In this document: piece after piece, positions 12,538 through 22,299 of the stretch
Layout: each line of letters starts with the position of its first letter
How positions within the stretch are numbered: position 1 is the stretch's first letter
Assembly (NCBI GenBank): GCA_024509875.1
Contig: JAMPIV010012159.1
Span: 1-64,000, forward strand
DNA: 64,000 bases
Direction: 5' to 3'
DNA from: Oreohelix idahoensis
Lineage: Eukaryota; Mollusca; Gastropoda; Stylommatophora; Oreohelicidae
Program-made: the position numbers and the translations under genes
Notes under the pieces: generated by a model
Databases searched by the model: none
The model's input: only the letters and a program-made list of their open reading frames with translations
Told to the model about the DNA's origin: nothing

Positions 12538-13320
12538 CACTATCATTACAAAATTTTGCAATATATAGAGTACAAGAAAGAGTGTGTAAATGACTGACAA
12601 GGAATGAAAAGTATTTTCATTTTTTTTTTTTTAACAGCTGCTCATTGCATTTTCATTTTTATACTTATATTCTTTCTATTGTCAATGTTTCAATGCAAAC
12701 GGCTTTGTAAATTTCCACGGACTGTGAATACAAATAAATAAAAACACTGTTCCGGCAAGCAAGGAGAGTACGACTGGGAAAATAAAATGAAAAGGACAAG
12801 AAAAGCAGAATTACTTTATAAAACAAAAACGGAAAATGCGAAAAAAATTTCTTCATGAAACCTTCACTGAAACTTCTTAGCGGAATGTTTTGTCTATTCA
12901 GGTTTTTTTGTTTATGTTTTTGGTTTATCTTCTTTTTAAATGTGTTTTCATTGTCCATTCACTGAAACTGCTTGGTCCATTCAGGAGTTTTTTCTTTATG
13001 TTTTTTCCCCATTCCTTTTTTTTTTTACTATTATTACTATAAAGAAGAGTGCGCTTTAAAGAATCAAGAACGAGGGTGTATGAATTCTTTATCCGTTTTT
13101 CCCCCTTTCTTTTCAATCAATAGTATCATCATAAAAAAATGTGCAATGTACAACTTCATAGTGCAAGAAAGAGTGTGTAAATAAGTGTGTGCGAGGGAGT
13201 GAAAGGGTTTTCTAAGCAGCTGCTCATTGCATTTTCATTGAAACTTCTTTATTGAAATATGTAAAACGAACATGTTTGTAAATTCAAACTGAATACGAAT
13301 AAAGATTGGAAGGGGGGAAT
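12538..13320. repeat. Dispersed AT-rich repeat, two copies here
   Basis: A block containing AGAGTACAAGAAAGAGTGTG, then CAGCTGCTCATTG, then TTTGTAAATT and GAATAAA runs over about 12,538-12,745, again in diverged form over about 13,140-13,310, and a third time at 29,441-29,890. A CACTGAAAC...CTT..TTCAGG block also recurs at 12,867 and 12,960. Noncoding; it may be an unclassified SINE-like or MITE-like family. Confidence 0.6.
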
Positions 13321-13379
13321 TTATTTTAAAGGGAAAAAATAGTTTTAATTTCTAGTTTTTTTTTGTAGGGCAGGCTAAC

Positions 13380-14898
13380 TGTAAAAGTCTGTTTACTGTC
13401 TGTTTGAGGCTGGAGATGTAGAGATGTAACGTTCTATTTGCTCCAGATGTATGACTGCCCTTTTGTGTTCGTGTGTTGTAAAGATAGCAGAGTGGGCGTG
13501 TCACAATGATGCGGTGTAATCTAGGTCATCGGCATGAGGTGCCGCCAGGGTATAGTATAGACACGCATAGTGTCAGCATACATGTAGATACAGACTGTAG
13601 TGCTTGTATTGGATGTGGTTGATCGTGTAAGTGAGTGGATAATAGTGCTGATAACACGAAGGCCGTATAGGCTCTTGGACGTCTTCACATTAACTCACAC
13701 AACCACAAGTAGAAGTCAGTGAAGTAGGTAATGCTGCTGACGTTTACAATATTTATTCATGACGTACGATAATATGATGATGGACGAAACAGTCAATAGT
13801 ACAAGATCATGGACATTATATGTGTAGTTATGAAGGTTAACATCAGGCATCACAGATCCCGAACAGCTTAGACACGTAACAATGTCTTGACCAATAATTA
13901 CTGTTCATGCAATAGCTCTAATCCCTGACTGAGCCCCGTCAGGTAAGCCCTAGCAAATATATTGCCTAGTACGGGCGATATCAGTTATTTAACAAAGTCA
14001 AGGCTATTGTCCTACAACTAGCCAAAGACTTCATTCTGGCCTCACATGCCAGGTACTTTATTCTGGTGAAGAAAATTGGCCGTAAACACGGACCAATTTA
14101 ATGACGACGAAATCAGGCCGCAGGTCGAGGGCCTCGATAATCAGGTGACTCTCAGTTTACATAAACTTCTGAGAATAACTATATTTCTGCCAAACAATAT
14201 TCCGCCTGCATTGCGGATCCATTAAGTTGATTCTTGGGCTTATATATATAACAGGTCAACTTAGACCAATTCTTTCAATATGTAGCCATACTGGGGTACA
14301 GTATATTAACTAATCATGAGTTTCGCTCACTATGTCGCCATCAGCAAAAATGTACGTTTAAGATCTAATGGAGACGAAAAAGATCGAATAATGTTTCAGT
14401 TACCTTCTCATAGAATCCGTACACTCTAAGGTAACACAACACAGCCAATACCGGCATAAAGAATCACTCAGGGAAGGAAGAATGACAAATCAGTCATTCT
14501 TAGAATTTCCAAATCCCTATCGAAACTTGGCAGAAAGAAATCTACGGATCGGCACATCCGTTTTAAGCCTCAGGTACACTCTGCTTGAAACAAAGTCTCT
14601 CGGTCTTTGCGCCAAGACCTGCGCATGCCCAAAGAGCATAGACCAGATCGAGGCTAAACCAGATCAGGCGTTTCCGCCCAAACGGGTGGTAAAGATACTC
14701 CGTATATGGTCCTACAAATAGACTTAAGACATGTCAACTATAAGACATTGCCTGAGACAGGACAACATAAGACAGGGGAAGATAATCACCAGTCAAACCT
14801 GTCACAGAAAGATAATAAACATTTATCTCTCTTTGATCACATTAAACCAAACATAAATTAGGTTGGTGTCTTTCTCACCGTCAAAAATGATAGCAACA
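13380..14898 (-). repeat. 3' LTR of Gypsy element 3
   Basis: About 1519 bp, similar in length to the LTR of element 1. The segment 14,268-14,898 is closely repeated at 15,910-16,542. A 79-residue ORF (14,482-14,721 plus) occurs in both copies with two residue changes; it is antisense to the element and probably chance. Confidence 0.8.
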
Positions 14899-15765
14899 TA
14901 TTACCACACCTCCCGGGAAAAAGGCACGATTTTTTTTCTTGAAATACATCTATGAGCCAGGTGCACTAAGCTCATAACGCACGAGTAATGCGCCGATGAA
15001 AGGATCACCATAAATGTAACATCATAATGACAGATCCAATCGACGCACAGTAGAGCGTCTGGTGAGAACAAAAAATCTCACTAGACAAGAGAAACTATTT
15101 TCTCAAAGTAAATATCTTTGGGGAGGTGTCACCAACCAACTCAAAGGTGCAGGTAATGTTACAACAATTATATAAGGAAAAAATTCATATCAATATGTGT
15201 ATAAATGGTGAATGATAATTTCTATTAAGAAATTACACCAACATCGAAATCTCACGACGTATAACGCCTATAAATTCAAATGGTCAATCATTACCAACAT
15301 TTCTAAAGTCTTTTTACAAACATATGATTATACATGTGTATAGTATAACTAATAGGTGATGACGTCAGAAGAACAAGACGATGCTATATTCCGGAGATGT
15401 CTTGTAAGCAAGATCCTCAAGGAACATCAGGACGTCGATAGTAGTCATCGTAGTTCTACAGCGTTCCAAGATATCACACCGGTTTGCTGAGAACAATACA
15501 AATAGCACAATTCTTAGAATGTTATAATGTACCATAGTCACTTAATATATATCTAAACTATAAATGTGGCCGAATTAATTTTTTCGACCTTTATTTCATG
15601 TTAAACAAAACCTTCCTCTGTTTTACCAAAGATGGTAACAGAGAAAGCAAGTAATCAATACATAACCATGAGTTTAAACAAAGTGACTACAAGTGTTATA
15701 GAAGCATGATATTGTAAGAATAGATCATAACTTTAGATATGTAACAGTAGATCTAGACAAAAGAG
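14899..15765 (-). other. 3' untranslated region of Gypsy element 3
   Basis: Noncoding. At its left end the minus strand reads a T-run followed by CCCGGGAGGTGTGGTAATA, matching the polypurine zone of element 1. Clusters of short inverted motifs are present but none is diagnostic. Confidence 0.65.
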
Positions 15766-15908
15766 CTAAGTAGCTTCATGTGGGCATCGTGACAATATGT
15801 CTGCCATCACATTATCCGAACCACGGATAGCTCGTACCGTGAAATGAAAAGGTTGAAGAGCAATAGCATATCGAGTGGATCTCAAACTCTTCAAATCCTT
15901 ACTCTTAG
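15766..15908 (-). pseudogene. RNase H C-terminal remnant of Gypsy element 3
   Basis: The minus strand encodes about 45 residues matching the end of the element-1 RNase H: RSTRYAIALQPFHF, then AIRGSDNVMADILSRCPH, then stop at 15,768-15,766. It is cut off upstream where it meets LTR sequence at about 15,909. The junction has the short shared text TTAGACC, so recombination across a short match is a plausible cause of the deletion. Confidence 0.85.
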
Positions 15909-15909
15909 A

Positions 15910-16542
15910 CCTATTCTTTCAATATGTAGCCATACTGGGGTATAGTATATTAACTCCTCGTGAGCTTCGCTCACTATGTCGCCTTCAGCAAAAATGTACC
16001 TTTAAGATCTAATCGAGACGAAAAAGATCGAATAATGTTTCAGTTACCTTCTCATAGAATCCGTACACTCTAAGGTAACACAACACAGCCAATACCGGCA
16101 TAAAGAATCACTCAGGGAAGGAAGAATGACAAATCAGTCATTCTTAGAATTTCCAAATCCCTATCGAAACTTGGCAGAGAGAAATCTACGGATCGGCACA
16201 TCCGTTCTAAGCCTCAGGTACACTCTGCTTGAAACAAAGTCTCTCGGTCTTTGCGCCAAGACCTGCGCATGCCCAAAGAGCATAGACCAGATCGAGGCTA
16301 AACCAGACCAGGCGTTTCCGCCCAAACGGGTGGTAACGATACTCCGTATATGGTCCTATAAATAGACTTAAGACATGTCAACTATAAGACATTGCCTGAG
16401 ACAGGACAACATAAGACAGGGGAAGATAATCACCAGTCAAATCTGTCACAGAAAGATAATAAACATTTATCTCTCTTTGATCAAATTAAACCAAACATAA
16501 ATTAGGTTGGTGTCTTTCTCACCGTCAAAAATGATAGCAACA
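15910..16542 (-). repeat. Truncated 5' LTR of Gypsy element 3
   Basis: Only the first 630 bp of the LTR, in minus-strand sense, survive. The outer end TGTTGCTATC is intact; the inner end is fused to RNase H. Confidence 0.8.
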
Positions 16543-16559
16543 CATACCCTTTCAGCCCG

Positions 16560-17010
16560 ATGAGTGATGCAATTAAAATACTGCTCAAAATCGTACAGTA
16601 AAGAATAAAATGTGAGCTAGATAGCAAAGTCCGAGAAGAACAGGTTGGTTTTAGACGGAACAAGAGAGGCAATATTTTGCCTCAGAATATAAGCATAATA
16701 ATAGAGGTTCAAAAAGGTATATACGAGTACATGTGCTTCATTGACTATAAGAAGGCTTTCGAAAGAGTCCATCATGAGAAAATAATTAATGCCTCGAAGA
16801 CATAGGTATTGATGGAAAAGACATAAGAATACTTAGTAACGTTTATTGGGAGCAAACTGCTACAGCAAAATCTGGAAGGAATTATTCACCATACATCGAC
16901 ATAAAAAGAGGTTTCAGACAAGGTTGTGTACTATCCCCCTGCCTTTTTAATCTATACACCGAAAAAATTTTCAAACAGATACAGGAAATGACAAGACTGA
17001 ACATCAGTTC
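16560..17010 (+). pseudogene. LINE reverse transcriptase fragment
   Basis: Translated with frameshifts, the plus strand gives RT motifs in order: a zone like EQVGFRRNKRGN, CFIDYKKAFERVHHEK (motif A), IGIDGKDIRIL, YIDIKRGFRQGCVLSPCL (motif B), ending in FKQIQEM. It stops before the YADD box. Both ends are truncated. The wording fits a common invertebrate non-LTR family that I cannot name with certainty. Confidence 0.75.
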
Positions 17011-17021
17011 ATTTATTCATT

Positions 17022-17412
17022 CATACATAACCCTCTTGTTTGCCTGAATGATAACATTCCCAGTGCTCAGTTATTTTCACAGCTGAATGTTCTTCCTCTT
17101 AAAAAATTCTTCTTCTTCCAAGATCCTCTGTTTGTGCATCAAATTTTACAAATCAGAACGCCTTCATACTTGCAAATGTTCTTTCGCTATAAATACTGCT
17201 CATATGTTATACGTGGCGACCTACTTTTGGACCTTGCAAAACCTCAAACTGACCTCTTCCGGAGTTGTTTTAGTTATGCAGGTGCTTTAGCATGGAATTC
17301 CCTACCCAAGTCTGTCAAAACTGCTAATTACATCTCATTCAAAAGACATCTGTATTCATATGTCATGAAATCTTGTACACACATTTCTTCTTCTTCTTCT
17401 TCTTCCTCGTAC
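17022..17412 (+). pseudogene. CR1-like LINE C-terminal fragment
   Basis: Encodes about 100 residues after the RT domain of CR1/Jockey-type LINEs: LPLKKFF, then NTRG-like YVIRGDLLLDLAKPQTD, then the hallmark FSYAGALAWNSLPKSVK and SFKRHLYSYVM. No upstream RT from the same element is present, so it is a 5'-truncated copy. A short TTC-rich run ends it at about 17,400. Confidence 0.75.
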
Positions 17413-17414
17413 AC

Positions 17415-17790
17415 TCTCAGACGTCCACATGAATGTTCTTAAAGAAAGTAGTAGTCAGTTTGAGGCTATTTGAATCCCCGTAAAGCTTTTCCACGAAAGG
17501 AGCTGGCATCGGCCATATGCGCTTTCTCTGTACCACATATAAGGGGCAACTTTGAAGCAGATGTTCAGCAGTCATTTTATCAGTGCCACAGTTACACTGA
17601 TCGGTAGTTCCTATCTTTAGCTTGTTGAATAGATGGTATCTCAATCTGTTGTGGCCAGTGCGGAGTCTGAAGATTACCACTTGTTCTCTTCTGTGGAGTT
17701 TTTCATAATTGCCATTCTTTGTCTTGCTCTTATTCGATTTCTGTCAACCTGTTTTTTCCAAGTCAGACGGCGATCAAAAATAATTTAACG
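17415..17790 (-). pseudogene. Ingi/Nimb-like LINE C-terminal fragment
   Basis: The minus strand encodes IFRLRTGHNRLRYHLF, then a zinc knuckle-like CNCGTDKMTAEHLLQSCPLY, characteristic of the extreme C-terminus of many RNase H-bearing invertebrate LINEs. A frameshift near 17,680 separates it from an upstream basic stretch (DRRLTWKKQ). It lies tail-to-tail with the CR1 fragment. Nothing else of the element remains. Confidence 0.72.
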
Positions 17791-17915
17791 ACATTTAACA
17801 CATTTAACGACAATTCTGTTTCAGTTATTTCAACGTTTCCATGAGCATTTAACTGTCATGGTAATATTTTCAATTTTAAATTGAATTTTTAATATTAAGT
17901 AGCTTTATTGCTTGA

Positions 17916-17916
17916 C

Positions 17917-17968
<52 letters not shown>

Positions 17969-17985
17969 CTCTCTCTCTCTATCTA
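17916..17985. repeat. (CT)n microsatellite
   Basis: CT dinucleotide run with few interruptions. Confidence 0.95.
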
Positions 17986-18614
17986 TCCCTTTCTCTATGT
18001 GCGTGAATGACTATGAGTACATGTACTTGTGTATGCTCGGTTTCTGATTGTGATGATAATATTAATTAATCCTGTCTGAAGTTGTTAATATTTTTATTTG
18101 TAAAACGCTGAAAATTGTATTGGTGGGGCAGAAATGTAAAAAGGCAATTATGCCTATTTGTGATAAATGAGCGCCAGGGCCTTATCGCTCTATCTTTTCC
18201 TACATCTCTCTTATTTTATTTTCTCCCACATTTGTGCTCTTTCATCCCATATTTGCTTTTTCATCGTTTTGTTTACTCGCGACCGGTATATAGAACCACA
18301 TTTGTTCTTTCATCGGTGGTAAAATAAATTCTTTTGATTGAGTCCCCATACCTGACATCATCTTGTGGTCCACATTGCCTCGTGATAAATCTGGTGAAAT
18401 ACATCTGGTTTCATCAAAAACAGACATCTGGGCATGGTACAATTTCTGTGAACTATTGTTACCACACGCGCATGCTCGAAATTACAAACTTCAGGTTTGG
18501 TACATATAGTGGCACGTGGTTGACACGTGCACTGTGTTAATATCACCTATCTCCTTATAACGGTTTTCCGGATAAAAAAAATGAGTCCCGGAACTGTGTG
18601 AACAAGGTGGTATA
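17986..18614. other. Noncoding DNA before the TQT/DEK_C element
   Basis: No gene seen. A short motif of the type ATTTGYTCTTTCATC repeats three times at 18,230-18,320. The last 20 bases before the direct repeat do not match the DNA before the second repeat at 27,435. Confidence 0.5.
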
Positions 18615-20293
18615 TAGTTTTAGTAAAGATATAGAAGGATTAATGAAACTAAGGTTAAAAAGTACTAAGGGGAATAACAATATTATTAGCGCCCTTTATA
18701 GTTAAGAGAACGCAGAGTAGAATAAACCGCAAGTGAAAAGTGAGCGAAATATAAACAGTTCTGTAGCACAGTTCACGGGGTTGGCAGCATAGAATTAAGC
18801 GTGGCGATAGGTGAGTAAACTGAACAATGGACCAATCGTATTAACTAAAACAACTTTGGACCATCAGATAGGAAATTGAAGGACAAAAGGAGAGCAGTCC
18901 TACCAGAGAAGTTGACGGAGCAAGTCAAGTTTTGCTGAGCTCTCAAGAAATGTGAAACCTGCGGTTTGCAGAAGGGCTACAGAATTAGCTAGATATAGAA
19001 AGGTAGTAATAGGAAATTCAGGAGAACACTTAGAATTGATTAATAATTTGTGCTATCAAACGTAGGATTAGCTTATAGGTGGTGTTAGTAGGACAGTGAT
19101 AGGTAACGGACTTCTGCGCATAACGGTAAGAGGAGTTTTGAACTATTTTTTTTGACTTTCAGCAACTTTGTCACAGGCTAATGACGCATCTATTTAAGGG
19201 AGCGAGCTACAGCAGAGAATATTGAAGCAAAGGCATAATTAAAGCTTAAAAAGTAAATAACTTTTATTATCAGATAGCCAGGATGGGCTGTCATACCAAG
19301 AAGATGAGGCATTGCCATTAAACGAGATTGTATTGAACTAAGGGTTTACAGCGCTGGCATTTATGAAACATATCATGCGCTCTCTCATATAAGAGTAAGT
19401 ATGGAGACGCCACCACAAGTGAGTCTGACATTCACGAAACATCTCATGCGCTCTCTCATACTAGAGTAAGTATGGTGGAAGCCATTTTGGTGTTGGACAT
19501 TGTTTGATTATTTCAGGTGTAGCTATTGAATTTTATATGCTGCATTTAAAGGAGTTAAACCTAACTAGGTTGAGATTGGGTGAGAACATGACTCCAAGGA
19601 TTTAGAAGAACTGTTGTAGAAAATATGAGAAAAATAGTAAAAAATGAGAAGGAGCTTTAGTAAGCTAGGTATACAACGAAATATGCAAGAGGCTACAGGA
19701 GAAACAATATATAACTATGCTTTGAGATATTTGATTGAATTAAGTGGAAGACTTGAGGACATTGTAATTGAGAACTGTATCTGATGAATTATGTTGGTTG
19801 ATCTTGGATCATCTTATGTAAATAAAAGTTGTTTTCGAAATTGAATCACATCACTCAGGTTGCTTTGATGTGTGAAGAGATTAAGGAATGGAGAGTTATT
19901 AGAAGTGAGTAATAGGAGAGATAGAAATAATAGAACACCCTATACACATCAGTCGCTATACACCACCAAGGAGGGAAGAACGTGGTCTGGGTTGAACAAA
20001 AGACGAACCTTATATCATCCAGGAATCATCATCTCTGGCGGAACAAGGGGGCCAGTAGGAGAAATAGTCTCACTTGGAGGAAAGAAACAAAGTAAATAAT
20101 AGATAACTAGGCCTGCCTCAGTCACCTAGTTATAGTTAGGATTGGACAGGGACCATCACCAGCACGGTCACATACTAACTTATTTGGTGCCTTTTGGACC
20201 AGTCTTCAAAACCAAGATACCGGCACAGTTACATATAACTTATTTGGTGCCTTTTGGACCAGTCTTCAAAACCAAGATACCGGCACGGTTACA
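18615..20293 (+). repeat. Left LTR-like direct repeat of the TQT/DEK_C element
   Basis: Bounded by the limits of homology with 27,435-29,112. It ends in two near-perfect copies of a 66-bp unit (ACTTATTTGGTGCCTTTTGG...ACCGGCACGGTTACA). An internal CATCATGCGCTCTCTCATA block is also doubled near 19,370-19,470. A 75-residue ORF (19,872-20,099) is identical in the right copy; see its own entry. Confidence 0.85.
19872..20099 (+). CDS. 75-residue ORF inside the LTR-like repeat, unknown
   Basis: Encodes a basic, Arg/Gly/Thr-rich peptide with no domain I recognise. The same ORF, identical in amino acids, lies at 28,691-28,918 in the right repeat, which only reflects the near-identity of the repeats. 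No Kozak-type support is evident. More likely chance than a gene, but conserved intact in both copies. Confidence 0.25.
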   Translation: MKRLRNGELLEVSNRRDRNNRTPYTHQSLYTTKEGRTWSGLNKRRTLYHPGIIISGGTRGPVGEIVSLGGKKQSK

Positions 20294-20325
20294 TATAACT
20301 TATTTGGCGCCGTGACCACTCCTCC
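20294..20325 (+). promoter_or_regulatory. Candidate primer-binding site of the TQT/DEK_C element
   Basis: TGGCGCCGTGACC at 20,305-20,317, about a dozen bases inside the repeat border, is the type of sequence complementary to a tRNA 3' end in LTR retroelements. The degenerate TTATTTGGTGCC inside the repeat resembles it, suggesting that the repeat border has been duplicated past the original LTR end. Confidence 0.5.
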
Positions 20326-20451
20326 TACAGCGACATGGCCACATCACAAGGAGAGATGGAGCAACAACATCAACAACAGTCTATATAAGCCACTACCATC
20401 AGAACAAAAAGACACAGAGAAGAATAAATAATTGTAAAGAGACATTCAAAC

Positions 20452-22299
20452 ATGGAGAGTTGTGCAAGAACCATACAGAACAGAAAGAAAAGAACAGCAT
20501 TGAGAGACTTTGCTTCGGAATTAAAGCGTTGCAGGAATTATGCAATCGATTTCCCATGCATAAGAATAGTAGATGGTTTGGTTGCAAAAGTTTATAAGAT
20601 TGAAATAAAGGAGATTGTTGAAATCAAGCTACAACCATTCAAAGTCAAAGAAGGAAGACCAATATTAAACTTGAAAAAACGAACTGAACCTGCAGTTACT
20701 AGATTAGAGCCTCAGACAGAGAATGTCGCAGTACAAACGAATGACAAGTTTAAGAAAAGTCTGATTCCGGTCAGGATAAGGTCAAGACAAGTTACAAATG
20801 TCGCAGTACAAACAGATGACTTACCTGATTTATACAGTACTGAAATGGTTGATAAGTTAGAAAAGCTGACACCTGAAGAAGGAAATAGTGATATAACGGA
20901 AGTAGAAGAAATAACTACACTTTGCGCAGATTTAGAGAGGAAGTTTGAAGAGTTAGAAAAGAACAACAAACAAGAAGAAGTGAAGAATGACAGTGCAGTT
21001 ATTAAACCAAGTACATTCTTGTCGATGCTATGGAGCCAAGCACAGACGAAGAAAGATAAACGGCGCAGAAAAGTCCAGCAAACCATTGCTAATATTTCAG
21101 AGATAGAGACTGCTGATGAGATGCTGAACAGTCTAGTGTCAAAAGGATTAGGTGTTTTAGAAGACATAAAGACATCACTTCTTCAGAAAGGACAGTCAAG
21201 TCAAAGTAACACTCAAGATCAATTACAAGATGAGAAACAAGAAGCTGTCAAATGCAAAGATCCAGAAAGAACCGACCTGAATGCGCAAAGTCATATACCT
21301 GTTCCAGAGCTGAAGCAAGTTACAGCATCAGCACATATAGAGTCGGCAACACAGACAGAGAATACAGCAGCAGCACAGATGAACTCAGCAACACAAACAG
21401 AGAATACAGCGACAGAGTCGGCAACACAGACGGAGAATACAGCTACAATTTCGGCAACACAGACAGAGAATACAGCATCAGCACAGATAGATTTAGCAAC
21501 ACAAACAGAGAACGGAGTTGCAGTGTCAGCAACGCAAACAGACAATAGAGTTGCAAGTTCAGCAACACAAACAGATGCTGACCTTAACGCTGACACATCA
21601 TGCAGGCGTACAAGTACAGTGCAGAATGTTAACAGTGGTCCGAAGGAGAAGAAAATTATCAAGGTACCTAATCCAAGTGAACAGGAGTTAAAGACAGCAA
21701 TAAAAGACCTACTGGAGGGAGTTAGTTCTCACACAGTAGTAGTAGATTATATACGGTCATGTCTGGAGAGAGAGTTTCATACAGACTTATCGGGAAGACA
21801 AGATGAACTTCGCAGACTTGTAGAGAGAGTATTGGAGGAACTTGAGTACTGGCATGTCAAGATAAGGGATAGCAATTTCTTCTCAGATTCATCATCAAGT
21901 TACTCAGACATTGTATCGTCAGATGAAGAAGATAGAATTATAGACTCCGACGAAAATGCAGAAGGATACTCGTCGGTCGAGTTTGAGTATGCAACGGACG
22001 AAGAAGGCCATAGATATTATGGGCCGACAAATAAGAAAAGTTATCCTGGATGTACAAGTCAGATAAAGAAAATTAGTAAGAAGTTCCAACCAAGCGTAAA
22101 TGAGTTAAAAGAAAAAATAAGATGCGTTATAAGAGGAAGCGACCGCTGCATCTTGTCAATAGAGTCGGTACACAGAGTGCTAGAATTTGACTTTGATATA
22201 GACTTATCACAAAGAATAAATGAAGTAAAACAGTTGATGAGAGATGTAATCCAAGAGGAGGTGAAGATACTGTTAAGAAGAAACAAAGACGCCTTGTAG
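20452..22299 (+). CDS. 615-residue protein with TQT-motif array and two DEK_C-like domains
   Basis: Starts at the first ATG after the putative leader. Basic N-terminus; VQT motifs near residues 94-96 and 119-121; a short coiled coil near 160-185; an array of seven (S/L)ATQT(E/D) motifs at residues 298-376; a DEK_C-like domain at 406-464 (PSEQELKTAIKDLL ... DLSGRQDELRRLVERVL); an acidic, Ser-rich linker; a second DEK_C-like domain at 547-604. TQT in this context is the recognition motif for dynein light chain LC8, and DEK_C folds bind DNA or protein partners in DEK; both roles here are inference. No CCHC or catalytic domain is present. It occupies the gag position of an LTR-like element. It could be a Gag-like protein, a captured host gene, or a host gene between duplicated repeats. 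I do not recognise a named orthologue. Confidence 0.7.
   Translation: MESCARTIQNRKKRTALRDFASELKRCRNYAIDFPCIRIVDGLVAKVYKIEIKEIVEIKLQPFKVKEGRPILNLKKRTEPAVTRLEPQTENVAVQTNDKFKKSLIPVRIRSRQVTNVAVQTDDLPDLYSTEMVDKLEKLTPEEGNSDITEVEEITTLCADLERKFEELEKNNKQEEVKNDSAVIKPSTFLSMLWSQAQTKKDKRRRKVQQTIANISEIETADEMLNSLVSKGLGVLEDIKTSLLQKGQSSQSNTQDQLQDEKQEAVKCKDPERTDLNAQSHIPVPELKQVTASAHIESATQTENTAAAQMNSATQTENTATESATQTENTATISATQTENTASAQIDLATQTENGVAVSATQTDNRVASSATQTDADLNADTSCRRTSTVQNVNSGPKEKKIIKVPNPSEQELKTAIKDLLEGVSSHTVVVDYIRSCLEREFHTDLSGRQDELRRLVERVLEELEYWHVKIRDSNFFSDSSSSYSDIVSSDEEDRIIDSDENAEGYSSVEFEYATDEEGHRYYGPTNKKSYPGCTSQIKKISKKFQPSVNELKEKIRCVIRGSDRCILSIESVHRVLEFDFDIDLSQRINEVKQLMRDVIQEEVKILLRRNKDAL

Larger units (their letters stand above)
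13380..16542 (-). mobile_element. Gypsy element 3, internally deleted, minus strand
   Basis: On the minus strand: a truncated 5' LTR (16,542-15,910), directly joined to the very end of RNase H (15,908-15,766), then the 3' untranslated region (to 14,899) and a full 3' LTR (14,898-13,380, about 1519 bp). Gag, protease, integrase, RT and most of RNase H are missing. LTR ends (TGTTGC...; ACTTTTACA), polypurine zone and RNase H text all resemble Gypsy element 1. Bases beside the outer ends (CTAAC left, CATAC right) make at best an imperfect target duplication. Confidence 0.82.

Noticed and set aside
18606..18614. GGTGG before the left repeat and GGTGC after the right one as a target duplication of the TQT/DEK_C element
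   Set aside because: Does not abut the homology border on the left and differs at the last base.
20712..21662. Antisense ORFs (151 and 123 codons) opposite the TQT/DEK_C protein
   Set aside because: Shadows of the repetitive sense frame; the Cys-Val-Ala repeats mirror the TQT codons.
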